From NCBI GenBank assembly GCA_016124945.1, contig WGMT01000042.1, positions 62,001-126,000 on the forward strand: a DNA stretch of 64,000 bases. The letters run 5' to 3'. A model generated the notes under the pieces. It was not told the DNA's origin. It searched no databases and saw only the letters and a list, made by a program, of their open reading frames with translations. Every line of letters starts with the position of its first letter. Within the stretch, counting starts at the first letter, position 1. Shown here piece after piece: positions 46,804 through 54,873 of this stretch. The DNA comes from a bacterium. Its GTDB lineage: Bacteria; Chloroflexota; Anaerolineae; Caldilineales; Caldilineaceae. A program made the position numbers and the translations under genes.

Positions 46804-46930
46804 ATTTTGAATGACGCACCTGAGTTTTCGTGGTGTGTATCCCCGTTGAGCCTATTGGACGTTCGCAGGTACGCTTCGGTGTGCTTTCTCCTCAAATTGT
46901 GAAATAAGACCGAACCAAACAATTTCAACC

Positions 46931-46974
46931 GCAAAACAATAGGAGGAACCTGGGGGGTAACTCCCTTGTTTTGC
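46931..46974. repeat. Hairpin GCAAAACAA...TTGTTTTGC upstream of spoVS
   Basis: Perfect 9-bp outer arms and an inner GGAG/CTCC pair lie in the 239-bp gap before spoVS. The stem is followed by GC-rich DNA, not a T-run. Confidence 0.5.
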
Positions 46975-47042
46975 GCGCCCACTGCGGCTAGCCTAAATGG
47001 GTGTTATCCGGCATTCGTTCAGTCTTAGCAAAGGAGAAAGCA

Positions 47043-47318
47043 ATGGGCGACAAGGTGATCCGCGTGGCAGCGACATCCATCCCACCGCGCGTGGCCGGTG
47101 CAATCGCCAAGACGATGCGCGAACACCGCAGCGCCGAAGTACAGGCGATTGGCGCCGGCGCTGTCAACCAGATGCTCAAAGCCGTGATCCTGGCCTGCCA
47201 CTACGTGCAGCCGGACAAGATGCAGCCATTCTGTGTGCCATCGTTCATCGAGGTCGACGTGGATGGGCGTCCTTGCACGGCGGTGCATCTGTTGGTGTTG
47301 GCGGAAGCGGGTGAATGA
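47043..47318 (+). CDS. spoVS: Stage V sporulation protein S homologue
   Basis: A 91-residue Alba-like SpoVS protein. The family core is nearly complete: IRVAATSIPPRVAGAIAKTM, then SAEVQAIGAGAVNQMLKAVI and VPSFIEVDVDGRPCTAVHLL. SpoVS is found in many non-sporulating Chloroflexota and Thermus and is thought to bind nucleic acid and regulate gene expression. ATG 47043 follows AAAGGAGAAAGCA. Upstream in-frame codons lack an RBS. It is monocistronic here. Confidence 0.93.
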   Translation: MGDKVIRVAATSIPPRVAGAIAKTMREHRSAEVQAIGAGAVNQMLKAVILACHYVQPDKMQPFCVPSFIEVDVDGRPCTAVHLLVLAEAGE

Positions 47319-47338
47319 GCAGCCACCCATTTTTCGCG

Positions 47339-47367
47339 TTGCAATTGTTAGACAGAGTAGGTACAAT
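47339..47367 (+). promoter_or_regulatory. Candidate promoter for the type III effector operon
   Basis: TTGCAA (47339-47344), a 17-bp spacer and TACAAT (47362-47367) lie in the 323-bp gap between spoVS and the CARF gene, leaving a leader of about 270 nt. Confidence 0.4.
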
Positions 47368-47467
47368 GGGCAAACGACAACAACCCCCAGATCACCGTCG
47401 CCCTCTCGATCCTTTCAATACCGCCCCGGCGGCGGCCAGGTCCTCCACGAAGTTGGTGGCGGAATGA
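47366..47467 (+). CDS. Possible 33-residue ORF or gene fragment near the island boundary
   Basis: The frame MGKRQQPPDHRRPLDPFNTA... has host-like codon use and stops exactly where base composition turns AT-rich (about 47465). It could be the truncated 5' end of a gene. It overlaps a possible -10 element and has no good RBS, so it may not be real. Confidence 0.2.
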   Translation: MGKRQQPPDHRRPLDPFNTAPAAARSSTKLVAE

Positions 47468-47641
47468 TTTTCCCTGTCTTACAAATCGGATACTATTTTG
47501 AACTGTCTCGGACTTTTCGCTGATTTGGCGAGAGGTACTCTTTGGTTTAACACATGGCATCAACGCGCAATGCGCCTGCTAGCGGACATTTCGAGGTTAA
47601 CGGTTACTTGATTACATAGAGTTGGGTGAGAGGAGCGGCGT

Positions 47642-48853
47642 ATGAACAATCAATCAGTAGTTCCTGACTCTTGGAAGACTGATCATCTAATTGTATTGGT
47701 GGGCGGGAACCCGATCCCAAATTATGTTGTCTCGTTGCTTTTATTGAATGAAGAGGGGACGTTGCATCTGATTCATTCCCCAGAGACAGAAGAGATTGCA
47801 AAGGGATTGGCCCGCAAGTTCCCGAAAGCTCAATTTCATGAAGTGCCTGATCCGGCCAATCGAACTCACATTCGAGCAGCCATATCGGCGGCGTTAGATA
47901 AAGCCAATGCCTCGGTAGGGCTGAATTATACGGGCGGCACTAAGGCGATGGCTGTCCATGCCTATCAAATGGTCTGCGAAAGTAAGCGGAAAGTGGTGTT
48001 GACCTATCTAGATTCACGCTCTCTTGAATTAAGACAGGATGAACAGGCACTAGGAATCTCGGTCAAATTTGCCGTAAAACCGGGGATTCAGGATATATTG
48101 GACATCCAAAATATTTCACCGCTAAGGCCGGTGACGGAGGCTTCGGTACAACCGATCTTACGTTCACTGAATCAAGCCCTGGCCCAAGCTCATACATCTG
48201 ATGGGGGGATTGGTGAGTACAGTAACTGGTGTTGTAAGTATCTTCGCGATGATAGAGGTAAGTTAGTAGAGAAAACCAAGGATCTAAAAACGAATCCGAT
48301 TCCCTTCCCGGATACGCCTGGTCTGCAAGCAGTGGCTGCTGCCATGCGTGAAGCCTTTGCAATTGATGCCGTCGACTTTGATCCGCAAGTCGTCGTGAAT
48401 CAACTCAATCCCAACCCATATATCAGGAAAATTGGTCACCTAATCAAATATCTGGATGGTGGTTGGCCCGAACAATTAGCGATGGCGGCGTTTTTTGATA
48501 ACAAGATAACCTGTGACATTCATGATTTGGCCTGTTCTGTTGAAACAACAGAACGCTATAACTTTGAGTTCGATGTGGCTGCTTTGCAGGGTTACCAGCT
48601 TTATGCCGTCTCATGTACACGCAGCAATGACACAGCCTTGTGCAAATCGAAGTTGTTTGAAGCCGCTATCCGTGCCGGCCAACTTGGGGGTGATGAAGCA
48701 AAAGTTGGGCTTGTCTGCTCTCATAATGATCCGGAAAAGTTACGACGGCAGGTGATTGAGTTATGGCGGTCGGCCAATAGTGCGCATATTCGTGTCTTTG
48801 GCCGAGATGACTTGCTGAGATTGGCCGAACGATTTAACGGATGGCTCTCTTGA
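47642..48853 (+). CDS. CARF-domain protein with Card1/Can2-like (DUF1887) nuclease domain, altered active site
   Basis: A 403-residue protein and first gene of the type III effector operon. The N-terminal CARF domain has the strand LIVLVGGNPIPNYVVSLLL (16-34), a HLIHSPETEEIA switch and NYTGGTK (95-101), the ligand-loop motif seen in Card1/Can2. A middle winged-helix-like part follows (about 165-260). The C-terminal PD-(D/E)XK fold has FEFDVAALQGYQLYAVSCT and then KSKLFEAAIRAGQLGGDEAKVGLV. The fold and the first Asp match Card1, but the catalytic E-x-K position reads S-C-T. A Lys and Glu on the next helix (CKSKLFEA) could substitute. It should bind a cyclic oligoadenylate, probably cA4. The RBS is GAGAGGAG. 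Confidence 0.8.
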   Translation: MNNQSVVPDSWKTDHLIVLVGGNPIPNYVVSLLLLNEEGTLHLIHSPETEEIAKGLARKFPKAQFHEVPDPANRTHIRAAISAALDKANASVGLNYTGGTKAMAVHAYQMVCESKRKVVLTYLDSRSLELRQDEQALGISVKFAVKPGIQDILDIQNISPLRPVTEASVQPILRSLNQALAQAHTSDGGIGEYSNWCCKYLRDDRGKLVEKTKDLKTNPIPFPDTPGLQAVAAAMREAFAIDAVDFDPQVVVNQLNPNPYIRKIGHLIKYLDGGWPEQLAMAAFFDNKITCDIHDLACSVETTERYNFEFDVAALQGYQLYAVSCTRSNDTALCKSKLFEAAIRAGQLGGDEAKVGLVCSHNDPEKLRRQVIELWRSANSAHIRVFGRDDLLRLAERFNGWLS

Positions 48854-48883
48854 ATCAAGCAGCAGAAAGTTTGGGGACGATCC

Positions 48884-50464
48884 ATGACTGAATTCACCTT
48901 AGTTCTGGTTGATACAACCGGTGTCCAGCAGTATATCTTTGGCAGCAATCGCTTGCGCGAGAATGCGGCTGCCTCGTATTTGGTCTATCAAGCGACGGAG
49001 GGCTGGCTGCTTGAAGAGCCTGAAGTCATGTTGAACACAACCAAACACAATCTTGCCAGTCAGCAGTTGAATCAAGATCTGCGGATAGAACGGCACGATC
49101 TTGATGCAGAGTTGTTCTATGCCGGGGGAGGCAACTGCGCCATTCTCTTCCGCACAATCGATCTGGCAATGCAGTTTGCCAGCCAATTAAGCGGTCGGCT
49201 GTTGACCGAGGCACCTGGTTTAGATGCTGTGCTGGTGACCAGATCCTTTGCCTGGAGAGAGCCACTTGCGGCAATCATGCAAGATGCACTGTCTGAATTG
49301 ACCAAGAAAAAAGCCGAACGGGAGTGGTCACAGCCCTTACAAGGTCTGGGCGTTACGGCGGCCTGTCAATCGACTGGACTGGCGGCCAGTGATGTGATGG
49401 TAGAGCAAGTTGGCGAGAATTTGATTCCCGTTTCTGCTGAGGTGGCGGCTAAGTGGAACAAGAACCGAAGCGCCAATCAGTATTTGCAGGAAACGTTTTC
49501 GTTAGGCAACGATGAGTTCATCTATACCAATCAGTTTGACTTGCTAGGCCGTTCGACCGGGGAATTCAGTTACATCGCGGTCGTCCATGCCGATGGCAAT
49601 GGAATGGGCAAACATCTCGAAACGATTACTAAAAAATTCGCCCAGGTCGGTTCAGAGAAAAACCGCGAGTATATCGATGCGGTTCGGCGCTTTTCAAATG
49701 AGATCAGAGCCGCCGGAAAGGGAGCGCTTCGGTCTGTCATTGATGCTGTTTTGGAGTGGAACCAAAGTGATAACAACAAGCTAAAACCTGCCATTGACAA
49801 GGAAGCTGGAAAGAAGTGTCTTTCCGTGCGCCCGATTGTCTTCGGTGGGGATGACGTTACCTTTGTCTGTGATGGGCGCATCGGCTTGCGTGCGGCCAAG
49901 GTATTTCTGGACGCATTTGGCGATTACACCATTCACGATGCTAACGGCGAGAGAAAGCCGACGATAGCGGCAGCAGGGGTAGCGATTGTCAAAGTTCATT
50001 ATCCGTTTGCGCGTGCCTATCAACTGAGCGCAGAATTGTGCCAAAACGCGAAAAACGCAGATCGCAGCGTTCCTATGCTGGATTGGCATATGGCGCAATC
50101 TGGTCTGTCCGGTTCGCTGGAAAGTATCCGCGGTCGAGAATACGCCGTAGCATCAAAGTCTTTGTTGATGCGTCCTCTTGCCTTGCAGACGACAACTCCA
50201 CTTGAATGGCAAACCTGGAATAACTTTCAAACCATTTTGGCTACGTTTCAAACTCGTGAAGAGTGGTCGCGTAATAAGGTAATGGCGCTGCGCGAGATAC
50301 TACGCGAAGGACCAGAAGCGGTGAGCGCCTTTTTGCTTCGCTATGACCTCAACTTGCCAGAGATCGACACCGTCCAAACTACCTACCTTCGGACTGGGTG
50401 GTCGGGCAATCGCTGTGTCTACTTTGATGCAACTGAAATGATTGAGCAGGAGATATTGTTATGA
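48884..50464 (+). CDS. cas10: Cas10 large subunit, HD-less, with intact GGDD cyclase motif
   Basis: A 526-residue Cas10-family protein. The N-terminal palm-like region is LVLVDTTGVQQYIFGSNRLR followed by ENAAASYLV. The second palm has D237-GNGMGK and GGDD at residues 321-324 (VFGGDDVTFV), the cyclic-oligoadenylate synthesis motif. No N-terminal HD nuclease domain is present, and the protein is shorter than typical Cas10 (700-900). It is predicted to make cOA on target RNA binding but not to cut DNA. It overlaps the next gene by ATGA. The CARF protein upstream is a natural responder. Confidence 0.85.
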   Translation: MTEFTLVLVDTTGVQQYIFGSNRLRENAAASYLVYQATEGWLLEEPEVMLNTTKHNLASQQLNQDLRIERHDLDAELFYAGGGNCAILFRTIDLAMQFASQLSGRLLTEAPGLDAVLVTRSFAWREPLAAIMQDALSELTKKKAEREWSQPLQGLGVTAACQSTGLAASDVMVEQVGENLIPVSAEVAAKWNKNRSANQYLQETFSLGNDEFIYTNQFDLLGRSTGEFSYIAVVHADGNGMGKHLETITKKFAQVGSEKNREYIDAVRRFSNEIRAAGKGALRSVIDAVLEWNQSDNNKLKPAIDKEAGKKCLSVRPIVFGGDDVTFVCDGRIGLRAAKVFLDAFGDYTIHDANGERKPTIAAAGVAIVKVHYPFARAYQLSAELCQNAKNADRSVPMLDWHMAQSGLSGSLESIRGREYAVASKSLLMRPLALQTTTPLEWQTWNNFQTILATFQTREEWSRNKVMALREILREGPEAVSAFLLRYDLNLPEIDTVQTTYLRTGWSGNRCVYFDATEMIEQEILL

Positions 50465-51141
50465 GTCAGTCAGTCTCGCAAGGGATCCTATCTCTCTGGT
50501 TTCAATTGGAAAGCGCGGCAACATTTGGCCGTGGAGAAGGGATTCCAGGAGTAATCGATCGCGATGTTGTAATCGATGAATTGGGTTGCCCATATCTGCA
50601 CGGACGGACACTCAAGGGACTTTTGAATGAAGTCTGTATCGATCTGCTCTGTGCGCTTGACCAACATGCCAGTTTTGACAGATGGGTCGAGGCAGCGGAT
50701 GCCCTCTTTGGTCGCCCTGGCAGCACCCATTCCACCCACGGCATCATGTACGTTGGACATGCCCAACTGCCCGAAGACCTGCGGCTGGCAATTCAGGCAG
50801 AAATCAGGCAGGAGAGATGGACACGTGAGGAAATTACAAATTCTTTGACCGCTATCCGTCGTCAGAGTGCAATGGAGGTGACGGGTGTGCCGAAAGCAGC
50901 CTCTCTGCGTTCAATGCGGGTGATATTGCGCCAGACTACCTTTGTTTCCCAATTGCACTTCAGGCGTGTCTTAACCGGCTCCGAACAAGCCCTTTTGGCA
51001 GCCTGCGTCAAAGGACTGCGCCGCGCCGGCACAGCCCGTAACCGCGGACGCGGCCGTTTGGTTGCCTGGTTAGAAGATGAGCACGGAGCAACGGTTACAG
51101 AAGGCTGGTTTCAACTCTTCAAACAAGAGGTGGGTGTATGA
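50461..51141 (+). CDS. Csm3/Cmr4-like RAMP (Cas7) protein
   Basis: A 226-residue RAMP-superfamily backbone subunit. The N-terminal GIPGVIDRDVVIDELGCPYL then LHGRTLKGLL matches the Cas7 thumb and first helix, with Asp33 in the position of the target-RNA-cleaving Asp of Csm3. The C-terminal glycine-rich loop is GTARNRGRGRLVAWL. It lies between cas10 and the Csx10-like gene with 4-bp overlaps on both sides. Confidence 0.82.
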   Translation: MSQSVSQGILSLWFQLESAATFGRGEGIPGVIDRDVVIDELGCPYLHGRTLKGLLNEVCIDLLCALDQHASFDRWVEAADALFGRPGSTHSTHGIMYVGHAQLPEDLRLAIQAEIRQERWTREEITNSLTAIRRQSAMEVTGVPKAASLRSMRVILRQTTFVSQLHFRRVLTGSEQALLAACVKGLRRAGTARNRGRGRLVAWLEDEHGATVTEGWFQLFKQEVGV

Positions 51142-52799
51142 TTGCTGTGACCTATCGAATTACTTTGCTAGAACCATTGTTAGCAACGGCTTTAGACGGT
51201 GACCCCAACAGCGCCATCTCCCACCTCTATATCCCCGGCAGCATGATTCGCGGCTACCTGGCTGGGCGATTGATCGATCCTGCCGACGATGCGGCCATTT
51301 CGCAACGTGATCCTTTGTTTGACGGGCAAACCCGCTTTCTCAATGCCTATCCGGCAACTGAGCAAGGGGGGCGTCTGCTGCCTGTTCCTCGTTCGCTGTA
51401 CAAACCCAAAGAGCAAGCACGCAATCGGTATCCAGATCGGGGCCGACAAAATTTACCCGCAGCCGAGGGCGATGATCTTCTCCCTGAGGGCTATGTTGAA
51501 GACCGAGCGATCCTGGCCGAAGAAGACTGGGAAATCAAGAAACCACTGCAGATACCCGGTTTTGTCTTGATTGAAGCTGCCGATTCAGAAGCTGTGTTAC
51601 ATATTCCCAGCAGGCAGATTACTATCCATACCCAGCGAGATCCCAAAGCCGGGCGAGCCAAAACCGGCAGCGGGGCAGTCTATCGTTATGAGGCGCTGGA
51701 AAAGGGACAGAGCTTTATCGGTGCCGTCGTTGTGCCCAATCAACAGACAGCAGCGAAGATCGTAACGGGTTTGAATCCACAGATAGCCCACATGGGTCGC
51801 GCGGCCACAGCCGGCTATGGTCGGGTGGAGTTTAGCCAGGTGAAGATCGAGGCCAACTGGCGTGAATGTGAAATGGCGGTGGACGATCTCCCGGCTCACC
51901 AGGATCTGGTGATCACATTACTGAGCGATACTATTTTGCGCAATCACAAGGGGCAACCTCATACAGATTTGTGCTGTGCGTTGGCCGAAGAATACCAGCT
52001 TACCTTTGAAGTTGTGCGCGCCTTCAAATCAGTCCATTATGTAGGCGCGTTCAACCGTAAATGGGGTCTGCCTTTGCCCCAATCGTTAGCCTTGGTCGCC
52101 GGGAGTGTCTTTGTCGTCCGTTGTGCTGATCCTATCCCCACAGCGACTTTACAGACAATCGCCGAACGCGGCATCGGGCAACAGCGGATCGATGGTTTTG
52201 GTCGCCTTGCCATCAACTGGCAACAGGAAGAGACGCTTCGCGAGCGAGAATACAGGACATCCCGCGATTACTCACAGCCGAAACTTGAGAGTGACTCTCG
52301 CTCTGTGCAAATGGCCCAACTGATGGCAATGCGACGAAGGCGCCAAGACTTAGATAAGGCATTGGTGGAGGCGGTGGCCAAGTTACCCATTCAGCACGCC
52401 CCTCCCAACAGCCAATTGAGCCGATTGCGCACGATTACGCGGAACGCGCTAGACGAGCAAACCTTGAGGAAAATTTGCGATTTGTTGACCCCGGATAACG
52501 CCAACGCGCTGAAGAGTGGAGCCTTACGCAAATTTGAAGCGGCGCGTATCAATCGGGTTCCTCTTAGCAGATGGATTCGCGAATTGGCAGAAAAGCCTGA
52601 GAATGTGCGGCAGTATTTCTCTAAGGCTGGGCAAGCGGTCACGTTGGGTGGAATCGAGCCACCAGCCAAATTGGAAATCGAATACGCAGCGCGACTCATT
52701 GACGGCGTCCTGGCGCAGGCGATGGATATGCGGGCAAGAGATGGAGCGAACCGTAAGCAGCAAACAGAGGAGCAAGCGCATGACCGATCCAAAATATAA
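51138..52799 (+). CDS. csx10: Csx10-like RAMP (Cas5-type subunit of type III-D)
   Basis: A 553-residue RAMP. It opens with a ferredoxin-like strand (IAVTYRITLLEPLLA), then the insertion helix HLYIPGSMIRGYLAGRL, and has the glycine-rich loops AHMGRAATAGYGRVEFSQV near residue 225 and ERGIGQQRIDGFGRLAIN near 345. Length and the two-RAMP-fold layout match Csx10, the signature subunit of type III-D. The last 170 residues are helical and charged, and may replace a small subunit; no separate Cas11 was recognised. Its 3' end overlaps the next gene by 20 bp. Confidence 0.7.
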   Translation: MIAVTYRITLLEPLLATALDGDPNSAISHLYIPGSMIRGYLAGRLIDPADDAAISQRDPLFDGQTRFLNAYPATEQGGRLLPVPRSLYKPKEQARNRYPDRGRQNLPAAEGDDLLPEGYVEDRAILAEEDWEIKKPLQIPGFVLIEAADSEAVLHIPSRQITIHTQRDPKAGRAKTGSGAVYRYEALEKGQSFIGAVVVPNQQTAAKIVTGLNPQIAHMGRAATAGYGRVEFSQVKIEANWRECEMAVDDLPAHQDLVITLLSDTILRNHKGQPHTDLCCALAEEYQLTFEVVRAFKSVHYVGAFNRKWGLPLPQSLALVAGSVFVVRCADPIPTATLQTIAERGIGQQRIDGFGRLAINWQQEETLREREYRTSRDYSQPKLESDSRSVQMAQLMAMRRRRQDLDKALVEAVAKLPIQHAPPNSQLSRLRTITRNALDEQTLRKICDLLTPDNANALKSGALRKFEAARINRVPLSRWIRELAEKPENVRQYFSKAGQAVTLGGIEPPAKLEIEYAARLIDGVLAQAMDMRARDGANRKQQTEEQAHDRSKI

Positions 52800-54285
52800 A
52801 AGAGCGCGCAACATCCAGGAACGGATTCATGTTTCGGGGCAACTAGTCCTTGAGACGCCGGCCCACTTTGGCAATGGTGCTGTGCGCAGCGGCGCCTTGC
52901 TCGACATGACTTTGATCACAGATGAGTTCGACGGCCGCCCTATGATTCCTGGCACAACCATTGCCGGGGCCTTGCGCAGTTACTTACGCGAGCGTTTGCA
53001 CGGCTATGGTGAAGAGGAAGCTTCTGATCAGGGAATCGGTTGGCTATTTGGCACAAAAGTACAGACCGATGAAGGCGAGCAAAGCCTGTTGATCATTGAA
53101 GATGCTCTCGCTCACTCCTATTCCATCAGCTTTCGTGATGGTGTGCGCATCGACTCACAGATTGGGATCGCGCAAGATCAGGCTAAATTTGACTTTGAAG
53201 TATTAGAGGCAGGCAGTTGTTTTGATCTACATTTTGAACTCGCTCTGACACCCGATCATCCTGCCGACCAACTTCTGCCGCTTCTGGCCGCAGCCTTGCA
53301 AGGATTTGAAAGCGGCGAAATTCGGCTTGGCTTGCGCAAACGCCGTGGCTACGGGCAGTGCAAGGTGATGCAGTGGCAGGTAAGCCGCTATAACCTGATG
53401 AATCCGATTGAATTATGCGGTTGGCTAGAAACGCCCTCATTGGATCACAGACAGTCGCAAAAATCTGCGGCTATTGTTGAAGCCCTTCACGTTGCTGCTG
53501 ATTCGACAGATAGCCGTGAACAACTACGGTTAACTGCTCAATTTGGCTTGCAAAATTCTTCAATTTTGATCCGCTCCGGCTTTGGAGAAAGCAACGACGC
53601 ACCGGATTTTGTCCATCTCCATGCAAAAGATCGCGATGGCAATCTGCGTCCCGTAATCCCTGGCACGAGTTGGACAGGGGTAATTCGGCACCGCGCTCTG
53701 CGCATTGCGAATACAATTGCAGATTCTCGCCAGATCCCAGCCAGCGACCCTGTCCCCCAACTGATCAATCAGTTATTCGGTGACATGCCTACCCAGGCAG
53801 GAAACAAGTCCCAGGCTTCGGGCCACGCCAGCAAGGTACAGATCGATGAGACCGTGATCGAAAATGGCCATTCGCTCTATCAAACGCGAGTGCGGATCGA
53901 CCGCTTTACAGGCGGCGCACTGGATACCGCCCTGTTTGAAGAAGCCCCGGTTTATGGCACAGCGGAAACAAGGGTCACGATGAACCTGCATGTGCGTAAC
54001 CCAGAACGTTATGAGATTGGCTTGCTCCTGCTGATCTTAAAAGATCTGTGGACAGGAGATCTACCGATTGGCGGTGAAACATCCGTCGGGCGCGGGCGAT
54101 TACAGGGGCATCATGCTGAGGTCGCAATCACTGCTCAGTCTGCAAGCCGTAAAACCTTTGTATTGACGAAGGATCTCCCTGCGTTGGGCCTGAGCAAAGA
54201 AGCACAACAGACGTTGCAGAGCTATGTAGATGAGCTATGGCAGTACTTGCAGAAAGGTTTGAATGATAATGCCGACGCAAAATAA
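52780..54285 (+). CDS. Double Csm3-like RAMP fusion protein
   Basis: A 501-residue protein with two Cas7-type RAMP domains. Domain 1 (about 12-205) has LLDMTLITDEFDGRPMIPGT with Asp42 at the Csm3 catalytic position, and the Gly loop LGLRKRRGYGQCKVMQW near 190. Domain 2 (about 245-460) has APDFVHLHAKDRDGNLRPVI followed by PGTSWTGVIRHR, and the Gly loop GGETSVGRGRLQG near 437. It would contribute two backbone segments to the complex. ATG 52780 is chosen because GAGGAG lies just upstream and domain homology begins there. The longer frame is the shadow of csx10. Confidence 0.78.
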   Translation: MTDPKYKRARNIQERIHVSGQLVLETPAHFGNGAVRSGALLDMTLITDEFDGRPMIPGTTIAGALRSYLRERLHGYGEEEASDQGIGWLFGTKVQTDEGEQSLLIIEDALAHSYSISFRDGVRIDSQIGIAQDQAKFDFEVLEAGSCFDLHFELALTPDHPADQLLPLLAAALQGFESGEIRLGLRKRRGYGQCKVMQWQVSRYNLMNPIELCGWLETPSLDHRQSQKSAAIVEALHVAADSTDSREQLRLTAQFGLQNSSILIRSGFGESNDAPDFVHLHAKDRDGNLRPVIPGTSWTGVIRHRALRIANTIADSRQIPASDPVPQLINQLFGDMPTQAGNKSQASGHASKVQIDETVIENGHSLYQTRVRIDRFTGGALDTALFEEAPVYGTAETRVTMNLHVRNPERYEIGLLLLILKDLWTGDLPIGGETSVGRGRLQGHHAEVAITAQSASRKTFVLTKDLPALGLSKEAQQTLQSYVDELWQYLQKGLNDNADAK

Positions 54286-54868
54286 CCCGGAACGCAAGAT
54301 TCAAACCGGACAAAGCCAACTCACTCCGATTGATATCCTTATGATTGGCCGCGATCCGATTGCCTGGTTGTTGGGAAAGGCCGAATCCAATATGATCCTC
54401 CTGGCCCACGCCGATGATGGGGTTATCTGGGGCAAAGTCAGTTCTGGGGACGAAAAACAATTTCTCTTCCCCGCGTTAAGTCTGTTTAGTCAGGTTCCAT
54501 TCCGGTCACAGACTTTACAGATGGCGCGTCTATTCAATGCACAACAAGAGATTTTCCTTTGGCGCATGGATGAAGGCAAATGGCTGGCACGCGTTCTACA
54601 CGATGGCACAGGCGAACGCTGTTTATTCCTGGATGAAGCACAGGTCCTTTGGGGAACGCGAGTGGCTGAAACCCACGCTGGCTTTAGTTTGATGGAAGAT
54701 GGCGAGCAAAGACTGCATCATGCTGTACCATTGGCCCTAGCAGACCGTGGATGGGAAAAGAACAGGCGTCCACTTCGGCTCCAGGTGCGCCATTATCTAG
54801 AAGCCGACGATAACGGTTGGCTGCAGATTGCAGACAGTCGTTTAGTGCAAGTAAAAAAAGAGGAGTAA
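54263..54868 (+). CDS. Csx19/TIGR03984-like type III-D protein
   Basis: A 201-residue protein recognised by context and by its C-terminal pattern (VPLALADRGWEKNRRPLRLQ, then VRHYLEADDNGWLQIADSRL), similar to the TIGR03984/Csx19 family found only in type III-D loci. Its biochemical role is unknown. It overlaps the double-RAMP gene by 23 bp, or 17 bp if the second ATG at 54269 is used, and lies 5 bp before the RAMP-S1 gene. Confidence 0.6.
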   Translation: MIMPTQNNPERKIQTGQSQLTPIDILMIGRDPIAWLLGKAESNMILLAHADDGVIWGKVSSGDEKQFLFPALSLFSQVPFRSQTLQMARLFNAQQEIFLWRMDEGKWLARVLHDGTGERCLFLDEAQVLWGTRVAETHAGFSLMEDGEQRLHHAVPLALADRGWEKNRRPLRLQVRHYLEADDNGWLQIADSRLVQVKKEE

Positions 54869-54873
54869 AGACA

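Noticed and set aside
52516-52779. Longer start for the double-RAMP gene
   Set aside because: This stretch is the out-of-frame shadow of the csx10-like gene. The Shine-Dalgarno and RAMP homology start at 52780.
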